From the NCBI GenBank assembly GCA_002455425.1, contig DKKT01000063.1, positions 1 to 64,000 on the forward strand: DNA of 64,000 nt, read 5' to 3'. The stretch is from Chthonomonas sp. UBA6659 (GTDB taxonomy: Bacteria > Armatimonadota > Fimbriimonadia > Fimbriimonadales > Fimbriimonadaceae). How positions within the stretch are numbered: position 1 is the stretch's first letter; each line of letters opens with the position of its first letter. The translations under genes and the position numbers were made by a program. Below, piece by piece: positions 43,680 through 54,000 of the stretch. Under the pieces are notes generated by a model. It was not told the DNA's origin, made no database searches, and saw nothing but the letters and a program-made list of their open reading frames with translations.

Positions 43680-44645
43680 CTACGGACTTCCTTCGGGGGG
43701 CGGGATCTCGTTGGTCGGGATCGGCTCGATCGTGACCCGCACCCGTACCACCTGGTTCCGGACGAGCTTGACATCCGCGGGGAGGATCAGCCGGACCGAC
43801 CGGATCTGGCGGCCGCGCATGCCGCTGAGATCGATCGGTTCCGTTTTGATCGTCGAATAGCGGCTGACGGTGCCTGGCGGCCCGTTCACGGAGACTTGGG
43901 TCGGGGTGATCTCGTAGGTGGCGACCCTGAAATTGCCCCCCGGCTGACCGACGAAGTCGGGCACGATGAGGAGAACGCGGTCGGCCGGTGCCGGGCTGGT
44001 CGAGGGGATGATTCTGACGATCTTAGGCTCAGCTCGGACGGTCGGGATGATCTTGCCGTCCTCATCGAGCATTCGCACCTCGGTCGGATACGCGCCCTTC
44101 TCGCGGACGAGTTTGAGATCGAGCGATCCGACGACACGACGCACGCGATCGACATCCTGCTCGGGCCCGGTCACGATGACCTTCTGGGGCTCGACCTCAT
44201 CGTCCTTGCTGTCGGACACGACGTCCCGAGGAAGTGCGCCGAATCGCTCGACTTCGACGCCGAATTCGGCGGACTTACGCCGTTGTATCGCGAGGCGCAC
44301 GGTCGGCTGATTGAGGGTCAGGAGATTGGCGAATCGGGTCGGGGCGATCAGCCGTATCCCGAATTTCCGCGTTTCGGCTTTGGCGCGGGAGAGGTCGATC
44401 ACGGCGTCGATCGATTCGCTCTTGATCGCGTCGAGATCTTCGGGTGAGCCGTCGGCCACAACCGTCACGGTCGCCGGAATCGATGTCACGATCAAATCCT
44501 CCGCGAGGTTTTCGGTGCGGAGCCGGACGTCGAATTCGCGCTGCTTGCTCGGCTCCGTCTGGACCGAAACCTGGAGCCACATCATGAGGGCGACCACGAT
44601 CGCCGCGGTCCCGAGGAGAAGATTGCCGATCGTGAGCCGCTTCAT
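43680..44645 (-). CDS. cdaR: CdaR-like YbbR-domain protein (CdaA regulator)
   Basis: This 321-residue protein has an N-terminal membrane helix (about 8-28) and three to four YbbR domains of about 80 residues each in the periplasm or outside. Each shows the VxVxGPxxxV or VTVVADG type pattern. CdaR binds and modulates the diadenylate cyclase CdaA in Firmicutes. It overlaps the cdaA stop by ATGA and lies upstream of a GNAT gene. The role of the extended C-terminal Pro-rich end is unknown. Confidence 0.85.
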   Translation of the reverse strand: MKRLTIGNLLLGTAAIVVALMMWLQVSVQTEPSKQREFDVRLRTENLAEDLIVTSIPATVTVVADGSPEDLDAIKSESIDAVIDLSRAKAETRKFGIRLIAPTRFANLLTLNQPTVRLAIQRRKSAEFGVEVERFGALPRDVVSDSKDDEVEPQKVIVTGPEQDVDRVRRVVGSLDLKLVREKGAYPTEVRMLDEDGKIIPTVRAEPKIVRIIPSTSPAPADRVLLIVPDFVGQPGGNFRVATYEITPTQVSVNGPPGTVSRYSTIKTEPIDLSGMRGRQIRSVRLILPADVKLVRNQVVRVRVTIEPIPTNEIPPPEGSP

Positions 44646-45490
44646 GACCGCCCACCAACCTTTTCCCGTCGGCGTCGGCGAATGCGCTCGCCGTCCTGGG
44701 TCACTCCCCGGATCTCTCCGTTGAGCACTTCGCGGAGTTCGAGGTGGTCTCGTAGCTTACGCAACTGGCCATCGATCGCGACCGAAATGGTCCCGCGCTC
44801 CTCGCTGACCATGATCGCGACCGAATCGGACTGTTCGCTGATGCCGACTCCGGCGCGATGCCTCATATGGACCGTGGGATCGAGCGCTCGATTCTCACTC
44901 AAGGGAAGACGGCACGCGGCCGCGACGATGGAGTCCCCGCGTATTAGGACGGCACCATCGTGGAGCGGGTTACCCTCATAGAAGATCGAGCCGATCAGCG
45001 GCGCAGAGACTTTCGCGTCCAGGCATACGCCGTTCTCGGCGATGTCGTTGAGAAGGGTGCCGCGTTCCACCACGAGGATTGCGCCCACCCGTTGGGCCGA
45101 CATTTCCGCGACCGACGCGACGATCTCCTCGACGGTGTGCGCGGCGACCCGACTTTCGCCGGCGAGCCGCTCGGGAAGGAGCCCGAAGCGCGCGAAGCTC
45201 TCGAGGGCCTGCCGCAATTCGGGAAGAAGGAGAATGACGAGCGCCACCGGAGCCAGCAAGGTCGCCTTGTCGAGAATCCAGTTGAGGGTGCGGAGCTGGA
45301 GATACCGGCTGAGGAATAGGGCGAGTACGAACACGCCGATGCCGACCACGATCCGCCATGCCCGCGTGCTCCGGATCATCTTCAAGACCCGGTAGAGCAG
45401 GTAAGCCACGAGCAGGATGTCGATCAGGTTGACCGCATTTTCCCAGGAGAGCTCTCGCAGCTCGTTCAGTCGGCGCAGGATATCGTTCAA
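44642..45490 (-). CDS. cdaA: Diadenylate cyclase CdaA (c-di-AMP synthase)
   Basis: This 282-residue enzyme makes c-di-AMP from two ATP. Three N-terminal membrane segments (about 18-85) are followed by the DAC domain with the catalytic DGA motif (LHDGAVLIRGD) and the RHR motif (VHMRHRAGVGISE). In Gram-positive bacteria c-di-AMP controls K+ uptake and osmotic balance; in a diderm it probably does too. It is first in the cdaA-cdaR-GNAT operon. The start is TTG 45490; TACAAT (45502-45507) lies 11 nt upstream. Confidence 0.93.
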   Translation of the reverse strand: MNDILRRLNELRELSWENAVNLIDILLVAYLLYRVLKMIRSTRAWRIVVGIGVFVLALFLSRYLQLRTLNWILDKATLLAPVALVILLLPELRQALESFARFGLLPERLAGESRVAAHTVEEIVASVAEMSAQRVGAILVVERGTLLNDIAENGVCLDAKVSAPLIGSIFYEGNPLHDGAVLIRGDSIVAAACRLPLSENRALDPTVHMRHRAGVGISEQSDSVAIMVSEERGTISVAIDGQLRKLRDHLELREVLNGEIRGVTQDGERIRRRRREKVGGRS

Positions 45491-45501
45491 GCGGTCTTAC
45501 C

Positions 45502-45507
45502 ATTGTA
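45502..45507 (-). promoter_or_regulatory. -10 box TACAAT of the cdaA operon
   Basis: It lies 11 nt before the TTG start of cdaA, leaving at most a 4-5 nt leader. No Shine-Dalgarno sequence is seen. Confidence 0.5.
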
Positions 45508-45535
45508 GCGAACCCACCGGCTGTGTGCGCGCGGC

Positions 45536-46984
45536 TTAGGGCGCTTGTCGTCGGATCAGCGAGCGCCACTCGGTCATCTCTTCGATCGCGAATCGGACGC
45601 CTTCGCGTCCGATTCCGCTCCGCTTGGTCCCGCCATAGGGCATGTTGTCAAAGCGGAGGGTGGGGAAGTCGCCGACCACGAGGCCGCCGACCTCGAGGGT
45701 CTCCCAGGCTTGCGCGATCCGATCTTCGTGGGCCGTAAAGAGCCCGGTTTGGAGGCCATATCGAGACGCGTTGACGCGAGCGAGGGCTGCATCGAAGCTC
45801 TCGAAGGCTGCGAGGGTCAACACCGGCCCGAAGACCTCTTCGGTCAGGAGTCGGGGGCCGTCCGGCGCGTTGTCGGAGACCTCGACGAGCGTTGGTTCGA
45901 TGACATTCCCGATGCGGTTGCCTCCGGCGAGGACCCGTGCCCCGAAGGACTCGGCCTCGTCGATCCATTCCATCACCCGGTCGGCGGCGTCGCTCGTGAT
46001 CATCGGACCGCAGACGACCCCGGGTTCGCGAGGATCGCCGGAGGGCGTCTGCCCGGTCGAGGTCGACAACGCGTCCCTCACACGCTCGTATACCGAGCGC
46101 TCTGCCAGCACATGCTGGACGGCGATGCAGACCTGGCCTGCATAGCCGTAGGCCCCGGCCGCACAGCGCTTCGCGGCCCACTCCACGTCGGCATCCTCGC
46201 AAATGATGGCGAAGGAATCCCCGCCGAGTTCAAGGGCGACCCGCTTCTCCGGCAGAATCGACTTCAAGTGGAAGCCCACGGCCGGTGAGCCGGTGAAGCT
46301 GACCATTCTCACGTCCGGATGCCTTGCGACCCACTCCGCGGTCGGTGCTTCGCATTGGATCGCGTTCAAAACCCCCGAGGGGCAGCCCGCCTCATGGATG
46401 AGACGCGCGAACGTGAGCGAGCACAGCGCGGCAAGGGGCGAGCCTTTCAGGATCACGGTGTTGCCCGAAGCCAGCGCCGGCGCAATCTTGTGCGCGGCAA
46501 GGTTGAAAGGCCAGTTGTACGGTGTGATGCAGAAGATCGGCCCGATCGGGAGGCGCTCGGCCATGCCCGTGTAGCCGGTTCCGCGCGGGTCGAAAGTGAG
46601 ATCGAATCTCTCGGGTCGATGCTCGAGAGCCAAGTCGGCGGCGAGTTCGAAGGTGAGCGCGCATCGGTCCAATTCCCCGTGGCCGAGCGCAACCGGCTTG
46701 CCGATTTCGAGCGCCATCAGCTCGGCGAGTTCGTCGCGTCGCGCCCGCACGGTGGCGGCGATTTTCCGCAGGAGCTCGCTTCGGACCGGGCCATCGGATC
46801 GACGCCAAGTCAAAAAGGCATCACGGGCGGCGGCGATCGCCTGAGCCGCCTCCGGTCTCCCGGCTTCGGCCGCTGACCCGACGACGGTTCCGTCAAAGGG
46901 GGATCGCTGGACGGTTTTGCCGATCCCTTGGTCGCAAGGGCCGCCGAGAAAGACACCATCGATCAGCAATTCCCGGTGTAACAT
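45536..46984 (-). CDS. Aldehyde dehydrogenase (GapN/lactaldehyde-like)
   Basis: This 482-residue NAD(P)-dependent enzyme oxidises an aldehyde to a carboxylate. The catalytic Cys lies in GYAGQVCIAVQHV and the general-base Glu in ALELGGDSF. TPYNWPFNL and SFTGSPAVG coenzyme motifs and the C-terminal GIGREGVRFAIEEMTE motif are present. The VQHV feature and the P-rich loop are typical of the GapN-like or lactaldehyde branch rather than betaine aldehyde dehydrogenases. The ATG at 46984 has a weak AT-rich box (AAAATAC) within 10 nt. It is the single gene on this strand between cdaA and pyrF. Confidence 0.88.
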   Translation of the reverse strand: MLHRELLIDGVFLGGPCDQGIGKTVQRSPFDGTVVGSAAEAGRPEAAQAIAAARDAFLTWRRSDGPVRSELLRKIAATVRARRDELAELMALEIGKPVALGHGELDRCALTFELAADLALEHRPERFDLTFDPRGTGYTGMAERLPIGPIFCITPYNWPFNLAAHKIAPALASGNTVILKGSPLAALCSLTFARLIHEAGCPSGVLNAIQCEAPTAEWVARHPDVRMVSFTGSPAVGFHLKSILPEKRVALELGGDSFAIICEDADVEWAAKRCAAGAYGYAGQVCIAVQHVLAERSVYERVRDALSTSTGQTPSGDPREPGVVCGPMITSDAADRVMEWIDEAESFGARVLAGGNRIGNVIEPTLVEVSDNAPDGPRLLTEEVFGPVLTLAAFESFDAALARVNASRYGLQTGLFTAHEDRIAQAWETLEVGGLVVGDFPTLRFDNMPYGGTKRSGIGREGVRFAIEEMTEWRSLIRRQAP

Positions 46985-47060
46985 GAAGTTGTATTTTGCC
47001 GGAGGTTAAGGCGGCATCGTTTACCCCGGTCTGACTCGTATTCCTCTATGGGTGGACTTC

Positions 47061-47771
47061 ATGAACCGCAAAATCATTTGTGCCCTCGATACGGGTGAAC
47101 TCGACGAAGCGCTCCGAACGGTAAAGCGCCTCGCCGGTCACGTGGGAGCCTTCAAGATCGGACATGGGTTGGTCCTGCCGAACGGACTCGAGGTCATCAA
47201 GAGGCTTCAGGACGTCGGCGCGGACAGGATCTTCCTCGACCTCAAGTTCCATGACATCCCGAACACGGTCGCACTCGGTGTGCGTGAAGCGGCGCGTGCG
47301 GGTGTTTGGATGATGACCTTGCATGTGAGCGGAGGGCCGGCAATGATGACGGCGGCGGTCGAAGAGGCACGAAGCTTCGGCGAGATGGACGCCCCGCTGT
47401 TGATGGGCGTCTCGGTGCTGAGCAGCATCGACCAGCACGTTCTGTCCGACCATCTCGGAGTCGGTCGCTCGATCCAAGAGCAGATGGTATCGCTCTCGCT
47501 CCTCGCGATCGAATGCGGCCTCGATGGCGTCATCTGTCCCGCCCCGGAGCTGAAGGCCGTTCGGAACGTGGTGCACCACAACGGCATCATCGTGACCCCC
47601 GGCATTCGCTTGCCCCAAGACGACGTCCACGATCAGGTCCGAGTAGGAACGCCTCAGCAGGCACTCGCCGACGGGGCAGACTATCTTGTAATCGGTCGTC
47701 CGCTGATGCAGTGCGAGAACCCCGAGGCGACGCTCGCCGCGTTCTCCGAACGGGCCGGATCGGCTCACTGA
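47061..47771 (+). CDS. pyrF: Orotidine 5'-phosphate decarboxylase
   Basis: This 236-residue TIM-barrel enzyme decarboxylates OMP to UMP in the last de novo pyrimidine step. The active-site motif D-x-K-x-x-D appears as DLKFHDIPNT, and the phosphate loop region has TPGIR and IGRPLM. The length fits the family (about 230). ATG 47061 is preferred; GTG 47052 would add three residues. A strong hairpin terminator follows the stop by 3 nt. Confidence 0.93.
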   Translation: MNRKIICALDTGELDEALRTVKRLAGHVGAFKIGHGLVLPNGLEVIKRLQDVGADRIFLDLKFHDIPNTVALGVREAARAGVWMMTLHVSGGPAMMTAAVEEARSFGEMDAPLLMGVSVLSSIDQHVLSDHLGVGRSIQEQMVSLSLLAIECGLDGVICPAPELKAVRNVVHHNGIIVTPGIRLPQDDVHDQVRVGTPQQALADGADYLVIGRPLMQCENPEATLAAFSERAGSAH

Positions 47772-47774
47772 CCA

Positions 47775-47809
47775 ACACGAAACGCCGGCTCGAAAGCCGG
47801 CGTTCGTGT
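47775..47809. terminator. Hairpin terminator between pyrF and the subtilase gene
   Basis: A 10-bp perfect stem AACGCCGGCT/AGCCGGCGTT with loop CGAA (47781-47804) is extended by five further pairs with one bulged A. It is positioned to end transcription from both convergent genes. Confidence 0.75.
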
Positions 47810-47831
47810 GCGGGATCGCGGAGGTGCGAGA

Positions 47832-49565
47832 CTAACGGGTGATCGTCAGGGGAACGGACTTACTGGAACCGGCGGAGGTCGCCGTCAGCGTCACCTGAGT
47901 CTGGGTGCTGACGGGACGGGTCACGACGGAGACGCCGGCCGATCGGAGGCCGCGAGCCACGAAGACCGAGGTCGCCATCCGGGTCAGGCTCGGGTTCGAA
48001 CTGGCCAACGCCACTCGGACACCACCGGCGGGAGCGGGGCTGTTGAGGGTGACCCGCAGGGTGACGAAGCCTCCGCCACGCACCGTGCTTCGGGAGAGCG
48101 AGACCGACGCGAGGGTGAGCGACGGCTTTACAAGCAGAGCCGTTGATTTGGTCACCCCACCGGAACTGGCGTTGATCGTCACGGATCGCTGGGATCCGAC
48201 GTTGGCGCACACAACGTTGAACGTCGCGCTCGTGGCTCCTTCCTGGACGGTAACCTGAGCAGGATTCACCGTCGCGACCGCCGTGATCGTACTGGAGAGA
48301 TTCACCACGACTCCGCCGTTCGGAGCCTGACCCGACAGGTTGACGGTGCCGCTGACGGTTTCACCGGCGCTGGCGGTCGTCTTCGCGAGTTGGACGCCGC
48401 TGAGGACAACCGGACCGCCGCCGCCACCGCCTCCTCCGCTGTTCATTGCGGCGAGCGCATTGACACGCCCGTGGGCGACGAACGATCCGACGTCGTCGCA
48501 GCTGCTCTCGATCGCCGCTCTCACTTGAGCGGGAGTCGCGTTCGCGCCGAGGCGGCTGAAGACGAGGCCGGCGAGACCGGCGACGCCAGGGCAAGCCATC
48601 GACGTGCCGCTCATGTAGCCGTAGCCTCCGCCCATGTAGGTGCTGTAGATCGAGCTTCCGGGCGCGGCGACATCAACCCACTCGCCGTAGTTCGAGAAGC
48701 CCGAGCGTTGATCGCTCTGGTCGGTCGAGGCGACGGCGATCGCGTTCATGTAGTAGGCGGGATACGCGGGCGATGTCCAACCGTTGTTGCCGGCGGCTGC
48801 GACGACGACCGCGCCGTTGTTCCACGCATAGTCGACGGCGTCGGCGAGGGCCTGGCTTCCCGAACCGGCGCCGAGGCTGAGCGAGATGACTTTCGCGCCG
48901 TTCTGAACCGCCCAGGTGATGCCGTCGGTGACGTCGCTGAAGTTCCCGGAACCGCTCGCGTCGAGCACTTTCACCGGCATGAGGCGACAGTGGTAGCCGA
49001 CGCCGGCGACGCCCACCCCGTTGTGGGTGCTCGCGGCGGCGATGCCGGCGCAGTGGGTGCCGTGGCCCTGGTCGTCCTGAGGATTGGCGTCCTGGTTCAC
49101 GAAGTCGTAGCCCGGAACGAGCTTGCCGGAGAGGTCCGGGTGGCTCAAGTCGATCCCGGTGTCGATGATCGCGATGATGACGCCGGGATCACCCGTTTCG
49201 AGGTCCCACGCGGCTGGACATTGCATCTTCAGGGGGCCGTACTGCTGGCTCCAACCGGGATCGTTCGGGACGCCGAAGGCACGAACCTTGTAGTTCGGTT
49301 CCGCGTAAACCACGTTCGGCATCGAACGGTAGAAGGCGGCGGCCTGAGTCACGCTCATTCCACCCGGGAGATCGAGTCGCACGGTACCGATGGCGTGATT
49401 CTCGGACGCGACCGATGCCCCTGCGAGCGCGGCCATCGATGCCACCGGGGCGCCTTGACGGAACTTCACCAACAGCTCGCCGGGCTCGTAGTTTTGGCCC
49501 CAGCCGATCGCCGCACACGTCATTACTGACGCGATCATCAAGAACTTCAGTCGCAAGTCGTTCAC
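47832..49565 (-). CDS. Secreted subtilisin-like serine protease (S8) with C-terminal beta domains
   Basis: This 577-residue protease has a signal peptide (to about residue 24), an I9-like propeptide region (about 25-100) and a subtilase catalytic domain. The triad is D135 in IIDTGIDLSHPDLSG, H168 in QGHGTHCAGI and S322 in GTSMACPGVAG. N260 in AAGNNG fits the oxyanion hole. It is close to thermitase-type enzymes. A Gly-rich linker (about 376-388) and about 190 residues of Ig-like or bacterial-group beta domain follow. The start GTG 49565 has GAGG overlapping. It ends in a terminator shared with pyrF. Confidence 0.92.
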   Translation of the reverse strand: MNDLRLKFLMIASVMTCAAIGWGQNYEPGELLVKFRQGAPVASMAALAGASVASENHAIGTVRLDLPGGMSVTQAAAFYRSMPNVVYAEPNYKVRAFGVPNDPGWSQQYGPLKMQCPAAWDLETGDPGVIIAIIDTGIDLSHPDLSGKLVPGYDFVNQDANPQDDQGHGTHCAGIAAASTHNGVGVAGVGYHCRLMPVKVLDASGSGNFSDVTDGITWAVQNGAKVISLSLGAGSGSQALADAVDYAWNNGAVVVAAAGNNGWTSPAYPAYYMNAIAVASTDQSDQRSGFSNYGEWVDVAAPGSSIYSTYMGGGYGYMSGTSMACPGVAGLAGLVFSRLGANATPAQVRAAIESSCDDVGSFVAHGRVNALAAMNSGGGGGGGGPVVLSGVQLAKTTASAGETVSGTVNLSGQAPNGGVVVNLSSTITAVATVNPAQVTVQEGATSATFNVVCANVGSQRSVTINASSGGVTKSTALLVKPSLTLASVSLSRSTVRGGGFVTLRVTLNSPAPAGGVRVALASSNPSLTRMATSVFVARGLRSAGVSVVTRPVSTQTQVTLTATSAGSSKSVPLTITR

Positions 49566-49623
49566 CTCGGTTCGGGTGTTCCATCTCGCGGAGCCTGGGC
49601 TTTCAGGACGTTTGCGGGTTTGA

Positions 49624-51075
49624 TCACCGGATCGCTTTGTCCGCGAGCTCGGCCGCGAATCGCCCGCTGAGCGTCACCATCGGCAGGCCCGCTCCGGGCT
49701 GGACACTCCCACCGGCGAAGAAGAGGTTCCGTAGAGTGTCGTGGCGATTCGAAAGCGGCATCAAGCCCCACAGGCGAGCCGCTTCGGTCGGGCCATAGAG
49801 GCTGCCTCGGTAGTTCCCGTGCTCCTGAGCGAAGTATCGCGGCGTTTGGACACGCTCGCAGACGATGTCTGATTCGTCGATCTTGAAGCCGTGAGCGGTC
49901 AGCTCGTCCATGACGCGAGCGCGGTACTCCCCGGAGCGCTCCTGCCAAGCCATCGCGTCGGTATCGGCGGGGGTCGTGACGACCGCGAAGAGGTTTGTCG
50001 AGCCGGGCGGCGCGGTGAGCGGGTCGGTCAGGTGGGTCGCGTTCAGGTAGACGATCGGCCGTGTCGGGAAGCTCCCAGCCCGGTAGAGCTCATCGAAGCC
50101 GCGCTCGAAATCCTTCGGCACGAGCAGCGTGTGATGTGAGAGGCCGGGCACGTCCCGGCTGACGCCCCATTGGAGCGTGAAGTAGCTCAAGCTCGGCGGC
50201 TCAGAGTGGGTGACCCCCAGCCACCCGTCGACGGTGAACCGATCGACATTGGCGACGATGGCATCCGCTTCGAACGTTTCGCCCGACTCGGTCTCAACGC
50301 GCGTGACCCGTCTCGCATCGTGGGAGAGTCCGGTCACCGTGACCCCCATCCGGAACTCGACCCCGAGGTTGCGAGCCAGGAGTTCGAATGCGCCGGGGAT
50401 CTGACTGACCCCGCCCTCCGGCCACCAGACCCCCTCGCGCACCATGAGATACGGGATCATCAGCGCTCCCGGGGCCTTCGAATCGTAGGTTTGGCCGCCG
50501 TAGGAAGGGAAGCCGTAGAAGAACGACCGGAGGAGCGGCGACCGGAACATGCCGTCGACAAGCGCCTTGTAGCTCTTGCGAACGTCGAAGTGAAGCGCGG
50601 TCCGGACGAGGTTCGGGTCCGCGAGCTGAGAGGCGCGCAGATACGGCTTCTTGAAGATGCTGCGATCGATCAGCGGCGACACCTTGTCAAGGGTGTCGAG
50701 GAGTTGGTCGAACGCACCGATGTCCTCGGGAGCGACCTCGCGGAGGACGTCCCGGAGGCCGCTCGGCTCGGCCGGCAGATCGATCGTCGGCATCCCTTCG
50801 AAGCAGACCCGACTGATCGGGTCGAGCCGCCGAAACCAGAGGTAGTCCTCGGGGCGACGGCCCGAATCGCGGAAGACCGCCTCATACAGGCGTTTGAGGA
50901 TGATGATCGAAGGTCCGGGATCGAAGGTGAATCCTGCCATCGAAACGCGGGCCGCCTTGCCACCGCATTGCATCGAGCGCTCGAGGACGAGGACGTCCCA
51001 ACCCCTGAGACGAAGGTGGATTGCGGCGGCAAGGCCGCCTTGGCCGGCCCCGATGACGATCACCTGCCGTGGCAC
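49624..51075 (-). CDS. Phytoene-desaturase-like FAD oxidoreductase (CrtI/CrtN family)
   Basis: This 483-residue flavoprotein begins with the dinucleotide motif VIVIGAGQGGLAAA and the ERSMQCGGKAA loop. It continues with the GFTFDPGPSIIILK segment and the C-terminal FFAGGSVQPGAGLPMV motif typical of carotenoid desaturases and isomerases (CrtI, CrtN, CrtO). The specific reaction is not set by the sequence. It lies 3 nt after the end of the 1026-residue glycosidase-like gene and starts with GTG, so it is probably co-transcribed. No crtB or crtE is in the window. Confidence 0.85.
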   Translation of the reverse strand: MPRQVIVIGAGQGGLAAAIHLRLRGWDVLVLERSMQCGGKAARVSMAGFTFDPGPSIIILKRLYEAVFRDSGRRPEDYLWFRRLDPISRVCFEGMPTIDLPAEPSGLRDVLREVAPEDIGAFDQLLDTLDKVSPLIDRSIFKKPYLRASQLADPNLVRTALHFDVRKSYKALVDGMFRSPLLRSFFYGFPSYGGQTYDSKAPGALMIPYLMVREGVWWPEGGVSQIPGAFELLARNLGVEFRMGVTVTGLSHDARRVTRVETESGETFEADAIVANVDRFTVDGWLGVTHSEPPSLSYFTLQWGVSRDVPGLSHHTLLVPKDFERGFDELYRAGSFPTRPIVYLNATHLTDPLTAPPGSTNLFAVVTTPADTDAMAWQERSGEYRARVMDELTAHGFKIDESDIVCERVQTPRYFAQEHGNYRGSLYGPTEAARLWGLMPLSNRHDTLRNLFFAGGSVQPGAGLPMVTLSGRFAAELADKAIR

Positions 51076-51078
51076 CGA

Positions 51079-54000
51079 CTATCGCTCCGTCGCGCGGATC
51101 GCGCCGACGTTGATATGCCCCCAGCCGCCCGTTTCGCGGTCGACGATTCGGATCCGGAGCGGGACGCCTCTCAACCGGGAGACGTCCCATACCCGTTCGT
51201 CCATCGCCTCACGGTTACGACCTCGTTCGATCTCCACCTGCGCTCCCGTGTCCATGCGGATCAGCTCGACGAACACGCCGTCCCCCGAACCTCCCCCGAC
51301 CAAGAGGCGGAGCTTCGGGCGGGACGTGATGAAGACGGGGGACTCCAGGGTCCCGGTGTAAGCGTCGTCGTAGCCGCCGCGGCCGTCTTCGCAAGTCCCG
51401 ATGAACGGGGCGTCACCCGCGTTGAACGACATCCGTTTCGATCGGGTCGGTAGATCAGGAAAGTTGCCGGAGACCTTCCAGCCGGGCATACGCCAGTCCT
51501 CGAACGAGAAGGTCGGGTCCAGGAAGAGGCGGACCGGCTCGCTCGCGATCGGCTTGCCGTCGACCGTTCCTTCGAGGCGGATCGGTCCCCGATCCAGCGC
51601 TTCTTGGGGCAGAGAAGCTTCAAACCCCTCGAGCCCAATCGACGTCGGATAACGTCGACCCCCTGCATCGACGAATCGAGCCTCGATCTTCGGCGTACCG
51701 CTCGGGTTGGTCCAGGCCGGGACCGCCACGACCAGCGCCTTGCCGTCGCGAACGCGACCCTCGATCCGCCGAATTGCGAGCGGCGACTGGGCCCGGGCGA
51801 CGAGGCCGCGCTTGCCGTCCGATCGCACGACTTCGACCGTCTGAATGCCGGTCCACGGTGCGGCGAACGCGTTCATCGGGGCCACAAGGGATGCGCTCCA
51901 AGATGAGGGGTCATAGCTCGGCAACGGGCCTGGCTTGACGGCAACTCCATCGATCCCGACAGCCCAGTTTCCGCCGACATGGTGATAGACCCCGCCGTAT
52001 TGCTTCAGCAGCCAGGCCATCGACGCAAGGCCAGAACCTTCGCCCCAGTCGAAGCCGGTGCGTCCGTTCTGCTGGTCGGTTCCGCCATGACCGCAGTTTT
52101 CGGGCATCAAACCCGGCGGGTAGTTCGGGTTCGGGTAGATGCCGTTCGCGTCATGGAGCGGATGGTTGATCAGGGCGAGCGAGGCCCGAATCGCGGCGAC
52201 TCCGCGCTCGAAGAGGTCCCGGCGACCGAGTTGGGCACCGAGATCGCATAGGGTGACGCCGAACTGGGCTTGGCGCGCATCGTGGTACTCGCCATCCGAA
52301 TTCTGGACGCCGAACCCGCCGTACGTGTAGGCGACGGGCCGATACGAGATCGGCCAAACGTTCTGATAGAGACAAAGTCGATCGATGGCTTTCATCGCGC
52401 CGGTGAGGTACTTCTCCTCCCGTGTCCAGGCGGCAACGCCGCGCAGGGCCTCAGCGACCCACTGCATCGCGAGCGTGTTCTGGGGCGGCTCCATCGTGTA
52501 GGGATCGTGCATCGCAGGGTCGTCGAGCACTCCGCCCCGCTGTAAGCACACCTTCGGTGAGCAAGAGAAGAACGTCTCGAAATCGTAGTACGTGCGCTGA
52601 TCCACGACCTTCGCAAGGAGGAAGTCGGCGGCCTTCTTGGCGGCCTCGGCGTAGGACGCGTGCTCTCCCGGGATCTTCGCGAGCTCAACCAAGAACCAGG
52701 CAGGGAGTGCCGTCTGGGCGCTGCGGTCGAGGATCGGCACGACCCGGTGTTCCTTGGTGAGCCACGTGGGGATCGAGCCGTCGGCGTTCTGGTTCCGGAC
52801 CATACAGTCCGCCATCGCGCGGCACTGGCGCAGGATTTCGTCCTTCCGGGGACATTCAGGAAAGTCGAGGTACCACCGCAGGAGCCAGATCCCCTTCCAA
52901 GCCATGTTCGTGAGGTCGTAGTAGCAGCTCGGATCGGGGGCGATCAGGCACCCTTTCCAGGTTTTTTCGCGGGATTGGTAGGTGGTTGGGCACGCGCCTC
53001 GGTCCATCGGCGCGGCGAGGGCGAGATTCAGCATCTTATCGGCCTTATTGGCCCAGTCCTTGACGCCCGGGCGATTGGTCCCCCACCACTTCATGCCCCA
53101 CGCGGATCGAAGGTTGTTGAACCAACATTGCCAACTCACCCAGCCCTGCTGGTAGCCCCAGCCGGCGGGGATGCCGCCACAGATCTGGCCGTCGATCTCG
53201 ACCTCGAACCATCCGAGTTGGTTGTCGCCATAGGCCTCGGCGAACGCGGCTGGATAACACACCCGCGCGTACTCTTGGAACGGCATCACCTGGGGCTTGA
53301 TACGGTCGAGATAGCGTCGCCCGTCGCGCTCCCAAAGAAAGCGGGCGGCTTCACCCAGGCCATCGTAGGGGGCGGCGACGCCGTCCACGATCAGATCGGA
53401 GGCGAGTTCGATCGTGCGGGGCATCTTGCGCAGCATGCTCGCATCATTGGCATACGCTACGTGTCCGACGAGGCGGTGATCGGCGAAGCCGAAGGCAAGC
53501 AACGGCGCGGCGATAACCTCACCACGGACGTTCAGATCCAAGATCGTCGGCATCGGTCGGTTCTCTGCGAGGACCTCGACGTCGGGGATGAGCGAGAACG
53601 CGGCCGCGCCCTGCTGGGCGAAGACGACCGGCGCGCGGAAGAAGTGATCGCCGATGACCTGGTTCGGGAGAGGTCGCAGTCCTGGGGCGAAGGTCGTCTC
53701 AGGTTTGCCGGGCTTACCGTCCGGTGCGAACGCATAGGCGTCCATCAGGGATCGGATCATCGTGCCGTCCTTACCGAAGTCGACCCGAACCGTGACGCGA
53801 ACGACCTTGCCCTCGTTCGGGATCTCGATACGCTTCTCGATCGTGTGCTCGCCGACCGACCGGAGGATCACGACGTTGCTTTCGACCTGGAAATCTCGGA
53901 AACGGAACGAGGGAGCGGCCGTGAACAGTCCTAAACTGCCTGGATCGATCGCGGTGACCTGTGACGGGCTCGTGACGTGGGCCACCGCCGGATGGGCGGC

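Noticed and set aside
42525..44447. Long forward frame across the cyclase end, GNAT and CdaR genes
   Set aside because: GNAT and YbbR motifs on the reverse strand are clear; this frame is an antisense shadow.
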